A stretch of 64,000 nt of DNA, taken from contig CAAGKZ010000045.1 in NCBI GenBank assembly GCA_900770665.1, positions 1 to 64,000 of the forward strand. The letters run 5' to 3'. The notes beneath the pieces were generated by a model that was not told the DNA's origin, searched no databases, and was given only the letters and a program-made list of their open reading frames with translations. The position numbers were made by a program, and so were the translations under genes. The DNA comes from Bacteroidaceae bacterium. GTDB lineage: Bacteria > Bacteroidota > Bacteroidia > Bacteroidales > Bacteroidaceae. Of this stretch, positions 51,367 to 60,886 are shown piece after piece (the first letter of the stretch is position 1; the number at the start of each line of letters is the position of its first letter).

Positions 51367-52255
51367 GGAATTTTTAAGGAGATACAGCGCTGCCGACATT
51401 GTGATGAAATTTATATATGTAAATGTGGCGGTGTTTATAATCCTTGTTTTAATCGGGGTTTTTTCGGTGCTGATGAACAGACCGATGCTTGCATATACGG
51501 TTGATTCCTGGGTTGAACTGCCGGCATCGCCGTTGCTGCTTCTGCAGAGACCGTGGACAATCTTTACCTACATGTTCATGCATGGCGGTATATGGCACAT
51601 ATTGTGGAATATGTTTGCGTTGTATACATTTGGCAGGATTTTTCTTAACTTTTTCTCGGTAAGGCATTTTGTGGGTACATACATACTGGGTGGGTTGTCC
51701 GGTGCCTTGTTTTTTATCCTGGCCTATAATCTGTTCCCATATTTTGAGAATGTTGTACCAGTGGCGCGTCTGGTTGGTGCTTCAGCAGCTGTGCTGGCTA
51801 TTGTTACGGCTACAGCTGTGCGCGCTCCCGAGTATAGGATAAATCTGCTCTTCTTTGGTGCGGTGAAACTCTCGACTTTCGCTCTCGTTACAGTGCTGAT
51901 ATCGGTGCTCATGCTCTCCGGTAAGAATGCCGGTGGTAATTTTGCGCATATCGGTGGTGCGTTGGCTGGTTACATGTTTGCCTTCCTGCTTGGGAAAGGC
52001 GTTGACATCACAAATGTGATAAATGCCCCTGTCGATTGGGTTAAACGCCTTTTCAAGGGTGAAGTTTTCAAACGTAGGAGGAAACCCAAATTCACTTATA
52101 CCGGCAATGCAAAGCGTAGTGCCGATTATGAGTACAATGCCCGTAAAAAAACATCAGAAGCCGAGATTGATGCCATCCTTGAAAAGATAAAGAAAGGCGG
52201 ATATTCGTCACTTACCGAGGCCGAGAAAAAACGTCTGTTCGAAGCTTCCAAGTGA
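51359..52255 (+). CDS. Rhomboid family intramembrane serine protease (second), with DUF6576-like tail
   Basis: A 298-residue membrane protein following the first rhomboid with an eight-base overlap. It keeps HGGIWHILWNMFAL (75-88), serine motif GASA (140-143, Ser142) and His197 in NFAHIGG, so it may be active although the usual second Gly of GxSG is Ala. A soluble tail after about residue 220 is basic and then ends with AEIDAILEKIKKGGYSSLTEAEKKRLF, an element I associate with DUF6576. The pair may divide substrates between them. An intrinsic terminator follows. Confidence 0.87.
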   Translation: MFKEFLRRYSAADIVMKFIYVNVAVFIILVLIGVFSVLMNRPMLAYTVDSWVELPASPLLLLQRPWTIFTYMFMHGGIWHILWNMFALYTFGRIFLNFFSVRHFVGTYILGGLSGALFFILAYNLFPYFENVVPVARLVGASAAVLAIVTATAVRAPEYRINLLFFGAVKLSTFALVTVLISVLMLSGKNAGGNFAHIGGALAGYMFAFLLGKGVDITNVINAPVDWVKRLFKGEVFKRRRKPKFTYTGNAKRSADYEYNARKKTSEAEIDAILEKIKKGGYSSLTEAEKKRLFEASK

Positions 52256-52296
52256 TTTGTGATTTTCTTTCCACGTCTTCTGTTTTTTTTGGATGC

Positions 52297-52324
52297 GGCG
52301 CCAATGATTGGCGCCTCTTTTTTT
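52297..52324 (+). terminator. Intrinsic terminator after the rhomboid pair
   Basis: GGCGCCAA pairs perfectly with TTGGCGCC around a TGA loop and is followed by TCTTTTTTT. It lies about 40 bp past the stop codon of the second rhomboid gene. Confidence 0.85.
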
Positions 52325-52429
52325 GTCGTTTTGCACCGCGATACCCCGGTTTTTCACGTCTCTTTCGCCTTTTATATTATTAAATTAAAGAAAAATACAA
52401 AAAAAACTGATTGTTTGAAGAAAAAACGC

Positions 52430-52437
52430 TATATTTG
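52430..52437 (+). promoter_or_regulatory. -7 box of the secDF promoter
   Basis: TATATTTG fits TAnnTTTG and is followed by CGCG, about 47 bp before the secDF start. No TTTG at proper spacing is seen, so the -33 element must be weak. Confidence 0.5.
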
Positions 52438-52484
52438 CGCGTTTTTAAACGGAACAAAATAAATCACAATAAAAATTAATTAAA

Positions 52485-55400
52485 ATGCAGAACAAAGGAT
52501 TTGTAAAAGTAATTGCAGTACTGCTGACACTTGTGTGTCTGTTCTACCTCTCTTTCTCTTTCGTGACGAGTAGAGAAGACAAGAAGGTCGAGTCTTGGGC
52601 TAATGCTCAGGTCGAGAGTGATATTGATGCATATGCAAATGCCCAGGTAAGAAGAACTCTTCCGGTTATCGTTGAGGCAGAAGCACATGCTCAGAATCAG
52701 GTTGATGCCAGTGTTAATGCCGCGGTTGATGCCTTGGTAAATGAACAGGAGCAGGAACTGAAGAATGACAGCGAGGCTGTTGTTGATGAGGCTTGGAGAG
52801 CTGCCAAGTTCCAGGAACTCAAGAATGAGTATCTCGAGGTATACAAGGATTCTCTCGCAACAGAAGTAGAGAATGTCAAGAATGAGTATCTGAAACCTCA
52901 TGAGGAGGCTATTGCTTCGGCTGTTGAAAGTGCAAAGAGCGACTATCGTGCAACCCATGATGTCAATGCCGAAGTTAAGGAGAAAAAGAATGATTACCTT
53001 CAGGAGCATCAGGACGACAAAGTTTGGTTGGGTATATATACTCTCCAGCAGTGTCGTGAACTTGAGATTGGTCTTGGTCTTGACCTGAAGGGTGGTCTCA
53101 GTGTTACATTGGAAGTCTCTGTTCCCGAGTTCCTCAAGTCACTTACCAGCGGTAATGTCGATGCTGATGTAGAGGCTGCCATTGCTGCAGCGCAGGCAGC
53201 TTCAGAGGTGGATGGTGACCCTATAGGTGCATTTATCGCAAGTTTGCCCGAGGGTAAGAGTCTGGCTTCAATATTTGCTACAAGCGCATTGAAGAACAAG
53301 GTTACCGTACACTCTTCAGACGATGAGGTTGAGGCTGTCCTTCGTGCAGAGCTTGACAACGCTGTCGAGAACTCCTATAATGTGGTACGCTCGCGTGTAG
53401 ACCGTTTTGGTGTTGCGCAGCCTAATATCCAGAAACTGGGTGGCGGCAACGGCCGTATCCTTGTTGAACTTCCCGGTGTTGAGAATAAAGCGCGTATAAT
53501 CGATTTGCTTACACGCTCTTCGAACTTGCAGTTCTGGGAGACATATACACCACAAGAGGTTGAGAGTGCACTTCCCAAGTTGTTGCAGCTGGGTGACATT
53601 GTTGCAAAGAACAATGGCGAGGCATACAACCCGTTGATGGGACTTGTCGGAAACGGCGGTGGCGGTATCGTTGCTTATGTTGACCGTGAAGGTAAGGATG
53701 TTATTGATGAGGTTCTTGCTGCAGGTGAGGCTATGGAGAATGATGCTCTTAACCCACGCAGAATCCTTCCACGTGATATGATTCTCTATTGGGGTGCAAA
53801 AGCAGAGAAGAACGACGCCGATGGCAAACGTTATTATACTCTTTATGCGATAAAAGATGCAAAGAAGAATGGTGAGGCTCCATTGCAGGGTGATGTTGTT
53901 GCAGAGGCTGAGGCTTCTTTCCAGAACAATAAGCCTTGTGTGAATATGACAATGACCGGTGCTGCAGCTCATACTTGGGCCGAACTGACCGACAGATGTT
54001 CTAAGAGCGGCCGCCACATCGCGGTTGTGCTCGATGGTCTCGTGTACAGCGCACCAAGATCAGAGGAGCGTATCACCGGCGGACATACCGTTATCAGCGG
54101 TACATTTACAATCGAGGAGACTCAGGACCTTGCAACCGTGCTTTGCTCCGGTAAGATGCTTGTTCCTATGAGAGACGTTGAGAGCAACGTTGTCGGTCCT
54201 TCTATCGGTGCACAGTCTATTCAGCAGGGAATGCTCTCATTCGTGATTGCGTTCATCCTTTTGATGGTATATATGTGTGTGATTTACGGTGTAAGACCGG
54301 GTATGATTGCGAACGGAGCTCTGTTGCTCAACCTCTTCTTTACATTGGGTATCCTTGCGTCGTTCCAGGCTGCGCTCACAATGTCAGGTATCGCCGGTAT
54401 TGTGTTGACACTTGGTATGGCTGTCGATGCCAACGTGCTCATCTATGAGCGTACAAAGGAGGAACTCCGTGCCGGAAAGAATGTGCGCATGGCGCTCACC
54501 GATGGTTACAAGAATGCATTCTCTGCAATCTTCGACTCTAACCTTACATCTATCATCACAGGTGTAATCCTCTTCTACTTCGGTACAGGTCCAATCAAGG
54601 GCTTTGCGACAACCTTGATTATCGGTCTGTTGTGCTCATTCTTCACAGCAGTGTTTGTAACACGTGTTATCTATGAGCGTTTCCTTGACAAGAACAAGTT
54701 TACAGACCTCACCTTTACAACCAAGCTCTCTAGCAAGTGGTTCCAGGAGAGAAAGTACAACTTCATTGGTGTTTCAAAGAAGGTTGGTTTTGTATTTGTG
54801 GCATTGTTCGTTGTAATGGTTGCATCTTTTGCATTGCGTGGCATGGCAAAGAGCATTGAGTTTACAGGTGGACGCAACTATGTAGTGAAGTTCGAGCAGA
54901 AGGTTTCTGAGGGTGATATCCAGAAGCTTATCAAGGAGCAGGTCGGCGATGCCAATGTTCAGGTTATCTCTTATGGTACTGACGGTGACCAGGTCCGCAT
55001 CTCTACAAACTACATGATTGAGGACAAGACTGCAAAGGCTGACAGCATTGTAGAGAAGACTATCTATGATGCATTGGTTGCCGGCGAAATGCTTGCCGAG
55101 GATGTTACATTCGAGAGATTCTGCGATACACAGGATGCCGAGGGCGGTTCTATCAAGAGCTCACAGAAGGTTGACTCTACTGTTGCCGAGGAGATTAGCC
55201 GAAGCGCTGTCATATCTGTGATTGTTGCCATGATTGCAATCTTCGTCTACATCCTTGTACGTTTCCGCAATGTTGCTTATAGTGTGGGTGCTATATCTGC
55301 TCTTGCTCTTGACGTTGTGATGATTCTTGGATGCTACTCATTGTTGCACGGCATATTGCCAATGTCACTTGAACTTGACCAGATTTTCATCGGTGCAATC

Positions 55401-55733
55401 CTCACCGCTATCGGTTACTCAATCAATGACAAGGTGGTTATCTTTGACCGCGTGCGTGAGTTCACACATTTGTATCCAAAGCGTGACAAGCTCGATTTGT
55501 TCAATACTTCATTGAGCACCACACTTGCACGTACATTGAATACTTCGTTCAGTACATTGGTTGTGTTGTTGTGTATCTTCATCTTCGGTGGTGACAGTAT
55601 CCGCAGCTTCTCATTCGCGATGATTCTGGGTGTTGTCTTCGGTACATTGTCTTCAATCTTTGTTGCTGCTCCTGTTGCATACAAGATTGTGAACTTCCAG
55701 ATTGCCCGTAAGGCTAAGAAACACGGTAAATAA
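52485..55733 (+). CDS. secDF: Fused protein translocase subunit SecDF
   Basis: SecDF uses the proton gradient to pull preproteins through SecYEG from the periplasmic side. The single 1082-residue chain has a first membrane segment (about 7-27), the SecD P1 domain starting near GLGLDLKGGLSV (196-207), SecD membrane segments with GMAVDANVLIYERTKEE, then SecF from about residue 765 with FTGGRNYVVKF and GYSINDKVVIFDRVRE. Between segment 1 and P1 it carries an extra stretch (about residues 33-178) rich in Ala, Glu, Val and Asn that looks like coiled coil; this linker is much shorter in the Bacteroidales SecDF proteins I remember. It is monocistronic, with its own terminator. Confidence 0.95.
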   Translation: MQNKGFVKVIAVLLTLVCLFYLSFSFVTSREDKKVESWANAQVESDIDAYANAQVRRTLPVIVEAEAHAQNQVDASVNAAVDALVNEQEQELKNDSEAVVDEAWRAAKFQELKNEYLEVYKDSLATEVENVKNEYLKPHEEAIASAVESAKSDYRATHDVNAEVKEKKNDYLQEHQDDKVWLGIYTLQQCRELEIGLGLDLKGGLSVTLEVSVPEFLKSLTSGNVDADVEAAIAAAQAASEVDGDPIGAFIASLPEGKSLASIFATSALKNKVTVHSSDDEVEAVLRAELDNAVENSYNVVRSRVDRFGVAQPNIQKLGGGNGRILVELPGVENKARIIDLLTRSSNLQFWETYTPQEVESALPKLLQLGDIVAKNNGEAYNPLMGLVGNGGGGIVAYVDREGKDVIDEVLAAGEAMENDALNPRRILPRDMILYWGAKAEKNDADGKRYYTLYAIKDAKKNGEAPLQGDVVAEAEASFQNNKPCVNMTMTGAAAHTWAELTDRCSKSGRHIAVVLDGLVYSAPRSEERITGGHTVISGTFTIEETQDLATVLCSGKMLVPMRDVESNVVGPSIGAQSIQQGMLSFVIAFILLMVYMCVIYGVRPGMIANGALLLNLFFTLGILASFQAALTMSGIAGIVLTLGMAVDANVLIYERTKEELRAGKNVRMALTDGYKNAFSAIFDSNLTSIITGVILFYFGTGPIKGFATTLIIGLLCSFFTAVFVTRVIYERFLDKNKFTDLTFTTKLSSKWFQERKYNFIGVSKKVGFVFVALFVVMVASFALRGMAKSIEFTGGRNYVVKFEQKVSEGDIQKLIKEQVGDANVQVISYGTDGDQVRISTNYMIEDKTAKADSIVEKTIYDALVAGEMLAEDVTFERFCDTQDAEGGSIKSSQKVDSTVAEEISRSAVISVIVAMIAIFVYILVRFRNVAYSVGAISALALDVVMILGCYSLLHGILPMSLELDQIFIGAILTAIGYSINDKVVIFDRVREFTHLYPKRDKLDLFNTSLSTTLARTLNTSFSTLVVLLCIFIFGGDSIRSFSFAMILGVVFGTLSSIFVAAPVAYKIVNFQIARKAKKHGK

Positions 55734-55752
55734 TAACCGTTGAATATAATCC

Positions 55753-55793
55753 AAAAACAGAGTCAAGGCAGACTGCCTTGACTCTGTTTTTTT
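55753..55793. terminator. Bidirectional terminator between secDF and the DUF2851 gene
   Basis: AAAAACAGAGTCAAGGCA pairs perfectly with its complement around a GAC loop and is flanked by an A-tract on the left and T-tract on the right. It lies between two converging genes (secDF plus, DUF2851 minus) and can end both transcripts. Confidence 0.88.
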
Positions 55794-55871
55794 GATGATG
55801 TATTGTGTGGGAATTGTCGGGTCGACACCGGCAAAGTGCTTGCTCAAGAACTGCCGTGCAGATGACGGTTG

Positions 55872-56927
55872 TTATTTTATCCGCTCTTTTATGTAATGGT
55901 AAGCGAACGGACAGCGTATGCACTCTTTTGTGCGGCAGTAGCTGCGGCTCAAGTGCAGCAGAGCCTGCGAATCGGCGGCACACTCTGCTTTTACTCCTTG
56001 TTCACGCCACCTCTTTATAATGCTGTTATCCTCAGGTTCAATCCAATGTAACAGATTCTCTGCCATTTCGCATAGTTTCTCTTCTTTTCGATGCTTGCCG
56101 TATATGTAAAGCATCGGGGCGACAGAGTTTATGATTATTACATCGACCTGTCTCTGCTTCATGCAACCATTGCCGGTAGTCTCTGTCCCGCCAAAACAGG
56201 TGTGGTTCTGCCAATATCCATCCAGCGTGTGACTGAATAGTCTGTATATTTCGTTCAGTGTATTTACGGCAGTTATCCCAGACATTGTAAGCTTGTTTGT
56301 ATGGTATAGACTGGCTATTCTTGCTATTCGCAGGTGGGGTGTTGTGTTGCCACAGTTCCATTTCTTGTGGTCAATGGCTGTAAGCCCGAACTTATTGCTC
56401 AGGAACCGGTACTCCCTTTTTAGTTCATTATAATATTCGCTCCGTTCAGCTTCGCCTCTATAATAATAAGGAATACTCTCTTCTGTCAGTAATCCGGCCT
56501 GCCCGAACATGATGGCTTCAATCTGTGTGGGGTTGTCGCGGTGCTTGCCAAGGGCTTGCATGTCGAGCCTGTTTGCCCATTCCTCAAAAACCTCTCCTTG
56601 TATACCGAACCCGAAACTGCGTATTACAACCTTTAGTAGCGTGTCGTCCCACCTTTGGTCGCAATGTGCAAAGATGCGCTCAATTGTTCTTCTTTTATCC
56701 TCTATGCGTTCTATTAGCAAGCGCGATAGAATGCTGTGGTATTGTATGCCCGGTAACCCGGCTATCGTCCCGGTGCAGGGGAGTGTGCAACGGTGTTCTT
56801 CGGCCGCGCAGAACTCGTTTGCCAGATCGTCTGGCACGATAGTTGGTGCGTGCTCTGCGTCTATTGTCTGCGGTCCTTTTTTCTTGAGCAAACCGTTTTC
56901 AAGAAGATATTTTGTTAAGCCTTTCAT
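55872..56927 (-). CDS. DUF2851 family protein, short form lacking the N-terminal region
   Basis: A 351-residue cytoplasmic protein. From about residue 58 (LPGIQYHSILSRLLIERIEDKR) to the end it follows DUF2851: FGFGIQGEVFEEWANRL, HRDNPTQIEAIMFGQAGLL, the PHLRIARIASLY segment, and the C-terminal Cys-rich CRTKECIRCPFAYHYIK. The usual N-terminal 100 or so residues (which in Bacteroides contain NHNAGPDFFNAK and the EIH motif) are missing and replaced by about 50 unrelated residues. The start lies only 19 bp after the terminator of the HD gene, so the missing part cannot be hidden upstream. Function of the family is unknown. Confidence 0.78.
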   Translation of the reverse strand: MKGLTKYLLENGLLKKKGPQTIDAEHAPTIVPDDLANEFCAAEEHRCTLPCTGTIAGLPGIQYHSILSRLLIERIEDKRRTIERIFAHCDQRWDDTLLKVVIRSFGFGIQGEVFEEWANRLDMQALGKHRDNPTQIEAIMFGQAGLLTEESIPYYYRGEAERSEYYNELKREYRFLSNKFGLTAIDHKKWNCGNTTPHLRIARIASLYHTNKLTMSGITAVNTLNEIYRLFSHTLDGYWQNHTCFGGTETTGNGCMKQRQVDVIIINSVAPMLYIYGKHRKEEKLCEMAENLLHWIEPEDNSIIKRWREQGVKAECAADSQALLHLSRSYCRTKECIRCPFAYHYIKERIK

Positions 56928-56943
56928 CTGTCTGTCCGGTTAT

Positions 56944-56983
56944 AAAAAGAACGTTAATCTCGCATGCGGCATTAACGTTCTTT
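56944..56983 (-). terminator. Terminator of the HD-phosphohydrolase gene
   Basis: AAAGAACGTTAAT pairs with ATTAACGTTCTTT (13 bp) around a 12-nt loop that contains a CGCATGCG palindrome. On the minus strand it ends in TTTTTATAA. It lies 14 bp after the stop codon of the gene at 56998 and 19 bp before the start of the DUF2851 gene. Confidence 0.8.
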
Positions 56984-56997
56984 CTGTGAGTTGTTTG

Positions 56998-59061
56998 TTA
57001 TTGTTTCTTCTCCGTGGGATAGCTTATCCTGGTGTGGTAAATTGCCATAAGCCTCTTCTTGAACACCTCTTTTATTGTGTGTATATCCTGGAACGTTATG
57101 GGGCTCATTGTCAATTCTCCTTCGTTCAGCTTGCCGCCTACAATATTGTCCACAAGCTTGCTGATGTTCTCTTCGGTATACTCCTTGAGGCTATGTGAAG
57201 CTGCCTCAACGCAGTCGGCCAACATAAGCACCGCTTGCTCTTTGGTGAACGGCCTTGGTCCGGGGTAGGTGAAGAGCTTGTCGTCCACGGGTTCGTTAGG
57301 ATGCTCGTTCTTGTATGTGATGTAGAAGTAACCTGTTTTCGACAGTCCGTGGTGTGTGGCAATGAATTCCCTGATTTTCTTCGGGAGTCCCTCGTGCTCG
57401 GCAGTGGAGAGTCCGTTGGTTACATGCTTTATTATAGCCTGTGCGCTTTCTATGGGTGTGAGTGCACTGTGAGGGCTTATTCCGCCATTCTGGTTCTCTG
57501 TAAAGAAAATTGGGTTTTCGAGTTTGCCGATATCGTGGTAAAGCGCTCCCGTGCGCACTTCGAGGGGGTTCGCTCCAATTGCAATGGCTGCTTCTGCCGC
57601 AAGGTTTCCAACCTGCATTGAGTGTTGGAAAGTGCCCGGCGCCTCCTGTGACATCCTTTGTAGCAACTTGCTGTTCAGGTTAGAAAGTTCAATGAGTGTC
57701 ACACTTGATACAAAACCGAATGTTCTTTCAATAATGAACATCAACGGGTATATGAACAGGGTGAGTATGGTGCTGATGATGAAGTATACATACATCATAG
57801 TGCTTATGTTTGAGAACCCCGCAGTGCTGACAACCTCGTAGCAGAGGTATACAACAGCATACGTTGCGAATGTTATCAGTACACACCTGAACATCTGTGA
57901 ACGTGACGACAGGTCTCTAAGACTCAGTATTGCGCTGCATCCGGCCAGCGTCTGAAGCAGTATGAACTCGTATGGCGCTGCCAGCATTATTGAACACATT
58001 ACCAATGAAATGCTGCTGGTAACAAACGCTGTGCTTTCGTCAATGAACAGGCAGAGTGTTATGGGCAGGATGGCAAAAGGCAGTATGAATACGCTGACTC
58101 CTCCATGTGTTGTGATTATTCCGACAATTACGGGAAAGGCTGTCGCAGCTACAATTGTGAATATGAACTTGTTGGTGTTCTTTAATATATCTTTTTTGTA
58201 GATGTTGATGTAAGCCAACAGAATCATCATACATACGACGATGAACAGAACTTGCCCAATCAATATGTATTGTCTGTTGTTCTCCGATTTTGCCTTTTCT
58301 CTTTCTTGTTTCTGCTGGAGGTATGCATTCAGGATTTTCTCAGTCTCCTCATCGACGATGTCTCCGGTGCTGATGATTTTCTTTCCCTCCTTGATGTGTT
58401 CGCTGACAGGGTTTATTGAACTAAGCAACTTCCTCAGTTCCTCTTTGCTTGCACGGGTGTCGCATCTGTAGTTCGGTTTTACAAACTTCATTATGTCTGT
58501 TGTATCGGCCGTTGTGCCTGCCAGAATCTCACGAGCCTGTGATATCGTAATGAAGTCACGGGTTTCAAGCCTTCTCTTGTCAGTGCTGTCTCTGTATGTA
58601 AGAATCTTGTTGTGTGTGTGGCTGTTCAGGTATGCAGTATCGCTGTCCTCGATGATGCCGCGTTCAAAGAAGTTTCTTAGAGTGTCGAAGAAAACGCGTT
58701 TTTCCTCCATGTCAACGTTGCTTATGAACGATGTGCTGATGGCAACATTGTAAAAGTCGTTAGGAATTCCAATCTGTTGGAATATGGGGATAAACTGCTT
58801 TTTGATGCTGTCCTCTTCGGCCGACATCTCTTCTTGGCTTTTAGGAACGTCGAAATCGAATTCAGCCCTTATCTGTTCGTGTGCCCAAGGCGTGTCGCTC
58901 TTGAAATCGTAGTAAATGCTTTTGTCTTTGGGCATGAAATAGGTGATGAGGCCTATGCAGATAGCGACCAGCAAGCCTCTTGATATCCTGCGCCCATATT
59001 TGTTTATGAAATTGCTCAGACCTTTGGTTGTGCCCGGCTGTGTATTCTCCTTGTTTCCCAT
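56998..59061 (-). CDS. 7TM-HD family phosphohydrolase (PgpH-like)
   Basis: A 687-residue inner-membrane protein. After one N-terminal membrane segment (about 28-43) comes a large extracytoplasmic 7TMR-HDED domain (about 50-265), then about seven membrane segments (280-470), and a cytoplasmic HD domain with HDIG (His509, Asp510 in LYHDIGKLENP). The later HHGLSKTGYFY and ADCVEAASHSL supply further metal ligands. Homologues (PgpH) hydrolyse cyclic di-AMP; this is the best-supported role here by homology. The ATG at 59061 is preferred to an upstream one at 59109 because it lies beyond the likely promoter leader. Confidence 0.9.
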   Translation of the reverse strand: MGNKENTQPGTTKGLSNFINKYGRRISRGLLVAICIGLITYFMPKDKSIYYDFKSDTPWAHEQIRAEFDFDVPKSQEEMSAEEDSIKKQFIPIFQQIGIPNDFYNVAISTSFISNVDMEEKRVFFDTLRNFFERGIIEDSDTAYLNSHTHNKILTYRDSTDKRRLETRDFITISQAREILAGTTADTTDIMKFVKPNYRCDTRASKEELRKLLSSINPVSEHIKEGKKIISTGDIVDEETEKILNAYLQQKQEREKAKSENNRQYILIGQVLFIVVCMMILLAYINIYKKDILKNTNKFIFTIVAATAFPVIVGIITTHGGVSVFILPFAILPITLCLFIDESTAFVTSSISLVMCSIMLAAPYEFILLQTLAGCSAILSLRDLSSRSQMFRCVLITFATYAVVYLCYEVVSTAGFSNISTMMYVYFIISTILTLFIYPLMFIIERTFGFVSSVTLIELSNLNSKLLQRMSQEAPGTFQHSMQVGNLAAEAAIAIGANPLEVRTGALYHDIGKLENPIFFTENQNGGISPHSALTPIESAQAIIKHVTNGLSTAEHEGLPKKIREFIATHHGLSKTGYFYITYKNEHPNEPVDDKLFTYPGPRPFTKEQAVLMLADCVEAASHSLKEYTEENISKLVDNIVGGKLNEGELTMSPITFQDIHTIKEVFKKRLMAIYHTRISYPTEKKQ

Positions 59062-59114
59062 GGTTGTACGCTTGAATGTTTTCTTAAAACGGACAAGTTG
59101 CCCGTGCATTACCG

Positions 59115-59145
59115 CAAATGTACATAAAAAATGGTTAAATTCAAA
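59115..59145 (-). promoter_or_regulatory. Promoter of the HD-phosphohydrolase gene
   Basis: On the minus strand TTTG (59142-59145) is followed after 19 nt by TACATTTG (59115-59122), a perfect match to TTTG-N19-TAnnTTTG. The start codon at 59061 is 53 bp downstream of the -7 box. This supports 59061 over 59109 as the start. Confidence 0.75.
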
Positions 59146-59238
59146 TTTGTCTGTTTGATTTTATCCAATGTAAAGCAATGGCATGTTGAATTCATGTGGC
59201 TTCGAACGCCGTTGTAATTAAAAAATCTATGATTTTAT

Positions 59239-59269
59239 TTTGCCAACAGCGTAAGTTGTGCTATTTTTG
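59239..59269 (+). promoter_or_regulatory. Promoter of gltX
   Basis: TTTG (59239-59242) lies 19 nt before TATTTTTG (59262-59269), a perfect Bacteroidetes promoter. It is about 96 bp before the gltX start, leaving an untranslated leader of roughly 90 nt with no recognised riboswitch. Confidence 0.75.
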
Positions 59270-59365
59270 TAGTGAGTATATTGTTAATTAGGGTAGTTGC
59301 GGTTGTGTTGGTTCGCAATGGGACAACGCTGTTCGATAATATACAGGAATTAATATTTGAACACT

Positions 59366-60883
59366 ATGAATGAAAGAAGAGTAAGGGTGCGTTTTGCCCC
59401 AAGTCCAACCGGACCATTACATATCGGTGGTGTACGCACCGCCCTTTATAATTATCTGTTTGCAAAGCAGCATGGCGGCGATTTGGTTCTCCGTATTGAG
59501 GATACCGACTCCAATCGCTTCGTCCCCGGTGCCGAGGAGTATATCCTTGAATCATTCCGTTGGTTGGGTATCAAGTTTGACGAGGGAGTCTCTTTTGGAG
59601 GCAATTACGGTCCCTATCGCCAGTCCGAGCGTCGTGATATATACAAGAAGTATGTAAAGCAGTTGCTCGATGCGGGCAAGGCTTACATAGCTTTCGATAC
59701 TCCCGAGGAACTCGAGACCAAACGTGCCGAGATTGAGAACTTCCAGTACGATGCCGCTACCCGTCTTTCAATGCGTAACTCGTTGGCAATGCCGGCCGAG
59801 GAGGTTGAGGCGCTCATTGCTGCCGGGAACCAGTATGTCGTACGTTTCAAGATTGAGCCGGGTGAAAAGGTGGTTGTGAACGACATTATCCGCGGTGAGG
59901 TTACCATCAATTCGTCTATCCTTGACGACAAGGTGCTCTACAAGTCGGCCGATGAACTCCCCACTTACCATCTTGCAAACATTGTCGATGACCACCTGAT
60001 GGAGATTACCCACGTTATCCGTGGTGAGGAGTGGTTGCCGTCGGCGCCTCTTCACGTGCTTCTCTATCGTGCATTCGGCTGGGAGGATACAATGCCTCGC
60101 TTTGCTCATCTCTCGTTGCTCCTCAAGCCCGAGGGTAACGGTAAGCTCAGCAAACGCGATGGTGACCGTCTTGGTTTCCCCGTGTTCCCGCTTGAGTGGA
60201 ACGATCCAAAGAGCGGTGCCGTGTCAACAGGTTTTCGCGAGAGTGACTACTTGCCCGAGGCTGTTGTCAACTTCCTTGCGCTGCTTGGATGGAACCCCGG
60301 TGACGATGTCGAGATGATGTCTTTGGAGGAACTGGTGCAGAAGTTCGACCTCTCAAAGTGCAGTAAGGCCGGCGCGCGCTTCGACTACAAGAAGATGGTA
60401 TGGTTCAACCACGAATATATTCTGCAGAAGTCTGACCGTGAGATTGCGGAAATCTTCATGAACGTTGTCAAGGGACATGGCGTAGAGACAACGCTTGACC
60501 ATCTTGAGATGATAGTCTCCCTGATGAAGGGGCGCGTGAACTTTGTTCACGAACTATGGGATGCAAGCAGTTTCTATTTCGAGGCTCCGCAGGCCTATGA
60601 TGAGAAAACTGCCAAGAAACGTTGGAAAGAGGATTCCGCTCAGAAGATGACCGAACTTGCCGATTTGCTTGAATCACTTGATGATTTCTCAATAGAGAAC
60701 CAGGACAAGGCTGTCCATGAGTGGATTGAGGCTAAGGGCTACGGAATGGGCGACATCATGAATGCTTTCCGTCTGGCATTGGTGGGCGAGGGCAAGGGTC
60801 CCCAGATGTTCCATATCTCAGGTCTTATCGGCAAGGAAGAGACATTATCACGTTTGCGTCGTGCTATAAAAGTTCTTGGATAA
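59366..60883 (+). CDS. gltX: Glutamyl-tRNA synthetase
   Basis: GltX charges tRNA-Glu. The 505-residue class I enzyme has the HIGH-type motif [22 protein letters not shown] near the N-terminus and the KMSKS-type motif [12 protein letters not shown] (about residues 260-271). The C-terminal helical anticodon domain is complete (ends [12 protein letters not shown]). It is the GluRS type with the loop between the motifs extended by [14 protein letters not shown]. The ATG at 59366 is preferred over a TTG at 59357. waaA follows 3 bp after its stop. Confidence 0.96.
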   Translation: MNERRVRVRFAPSPTGPLHIGGVRTALYNYLFAKQHGGDLVLRIEDTDSNRFVPGAEEYILESFRWLGIKFDEGVSFGGNYGPYRQSERRDIYKKYVKQLLDAGKAYIAFDTPEELETKRAEIENFQYDAATRLSMRNSLAMPAEEVEALIAAGNQYVVRFKIEPGEKVVVNDIIRGEVTINSSILDDKVLYKSADELPTYHLANIVDDHLMEITHVIRGEEWLPSAPLHVLLYRAFGWEDTMPRFAHLSLLLKPEGNGKLSKRDGDRLGFPVFPLEWNDPKSGAVSTGFRESDYLPEAVVNFLALLGWNPGDDVEMMSLEELVQKFDLSKCSKAGARFDYKKMVWFNHEYILQKSDREIAEIFMNVVKGHGVETTLDHLEMIVSLMKGRVNFVHELWDASSFYFEAPQAYDEKTAKKRWKEDSAQKMTELADLLESLDDFSIENQDKAVHEWIEAKGYGMGDIMNAFRLALVGEGKGPQMFHISGLIGKEETLSRLRRAIKVLG

Positions 60884-60886
60884 ATA

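Noticed and set aside
55872..56927. Pseudogene call for the short DUF2851 gene
   Set aside because: The reading frame is intact and the C-terminal family motifs are preserved, so it is called a short form rather than a broken gene.
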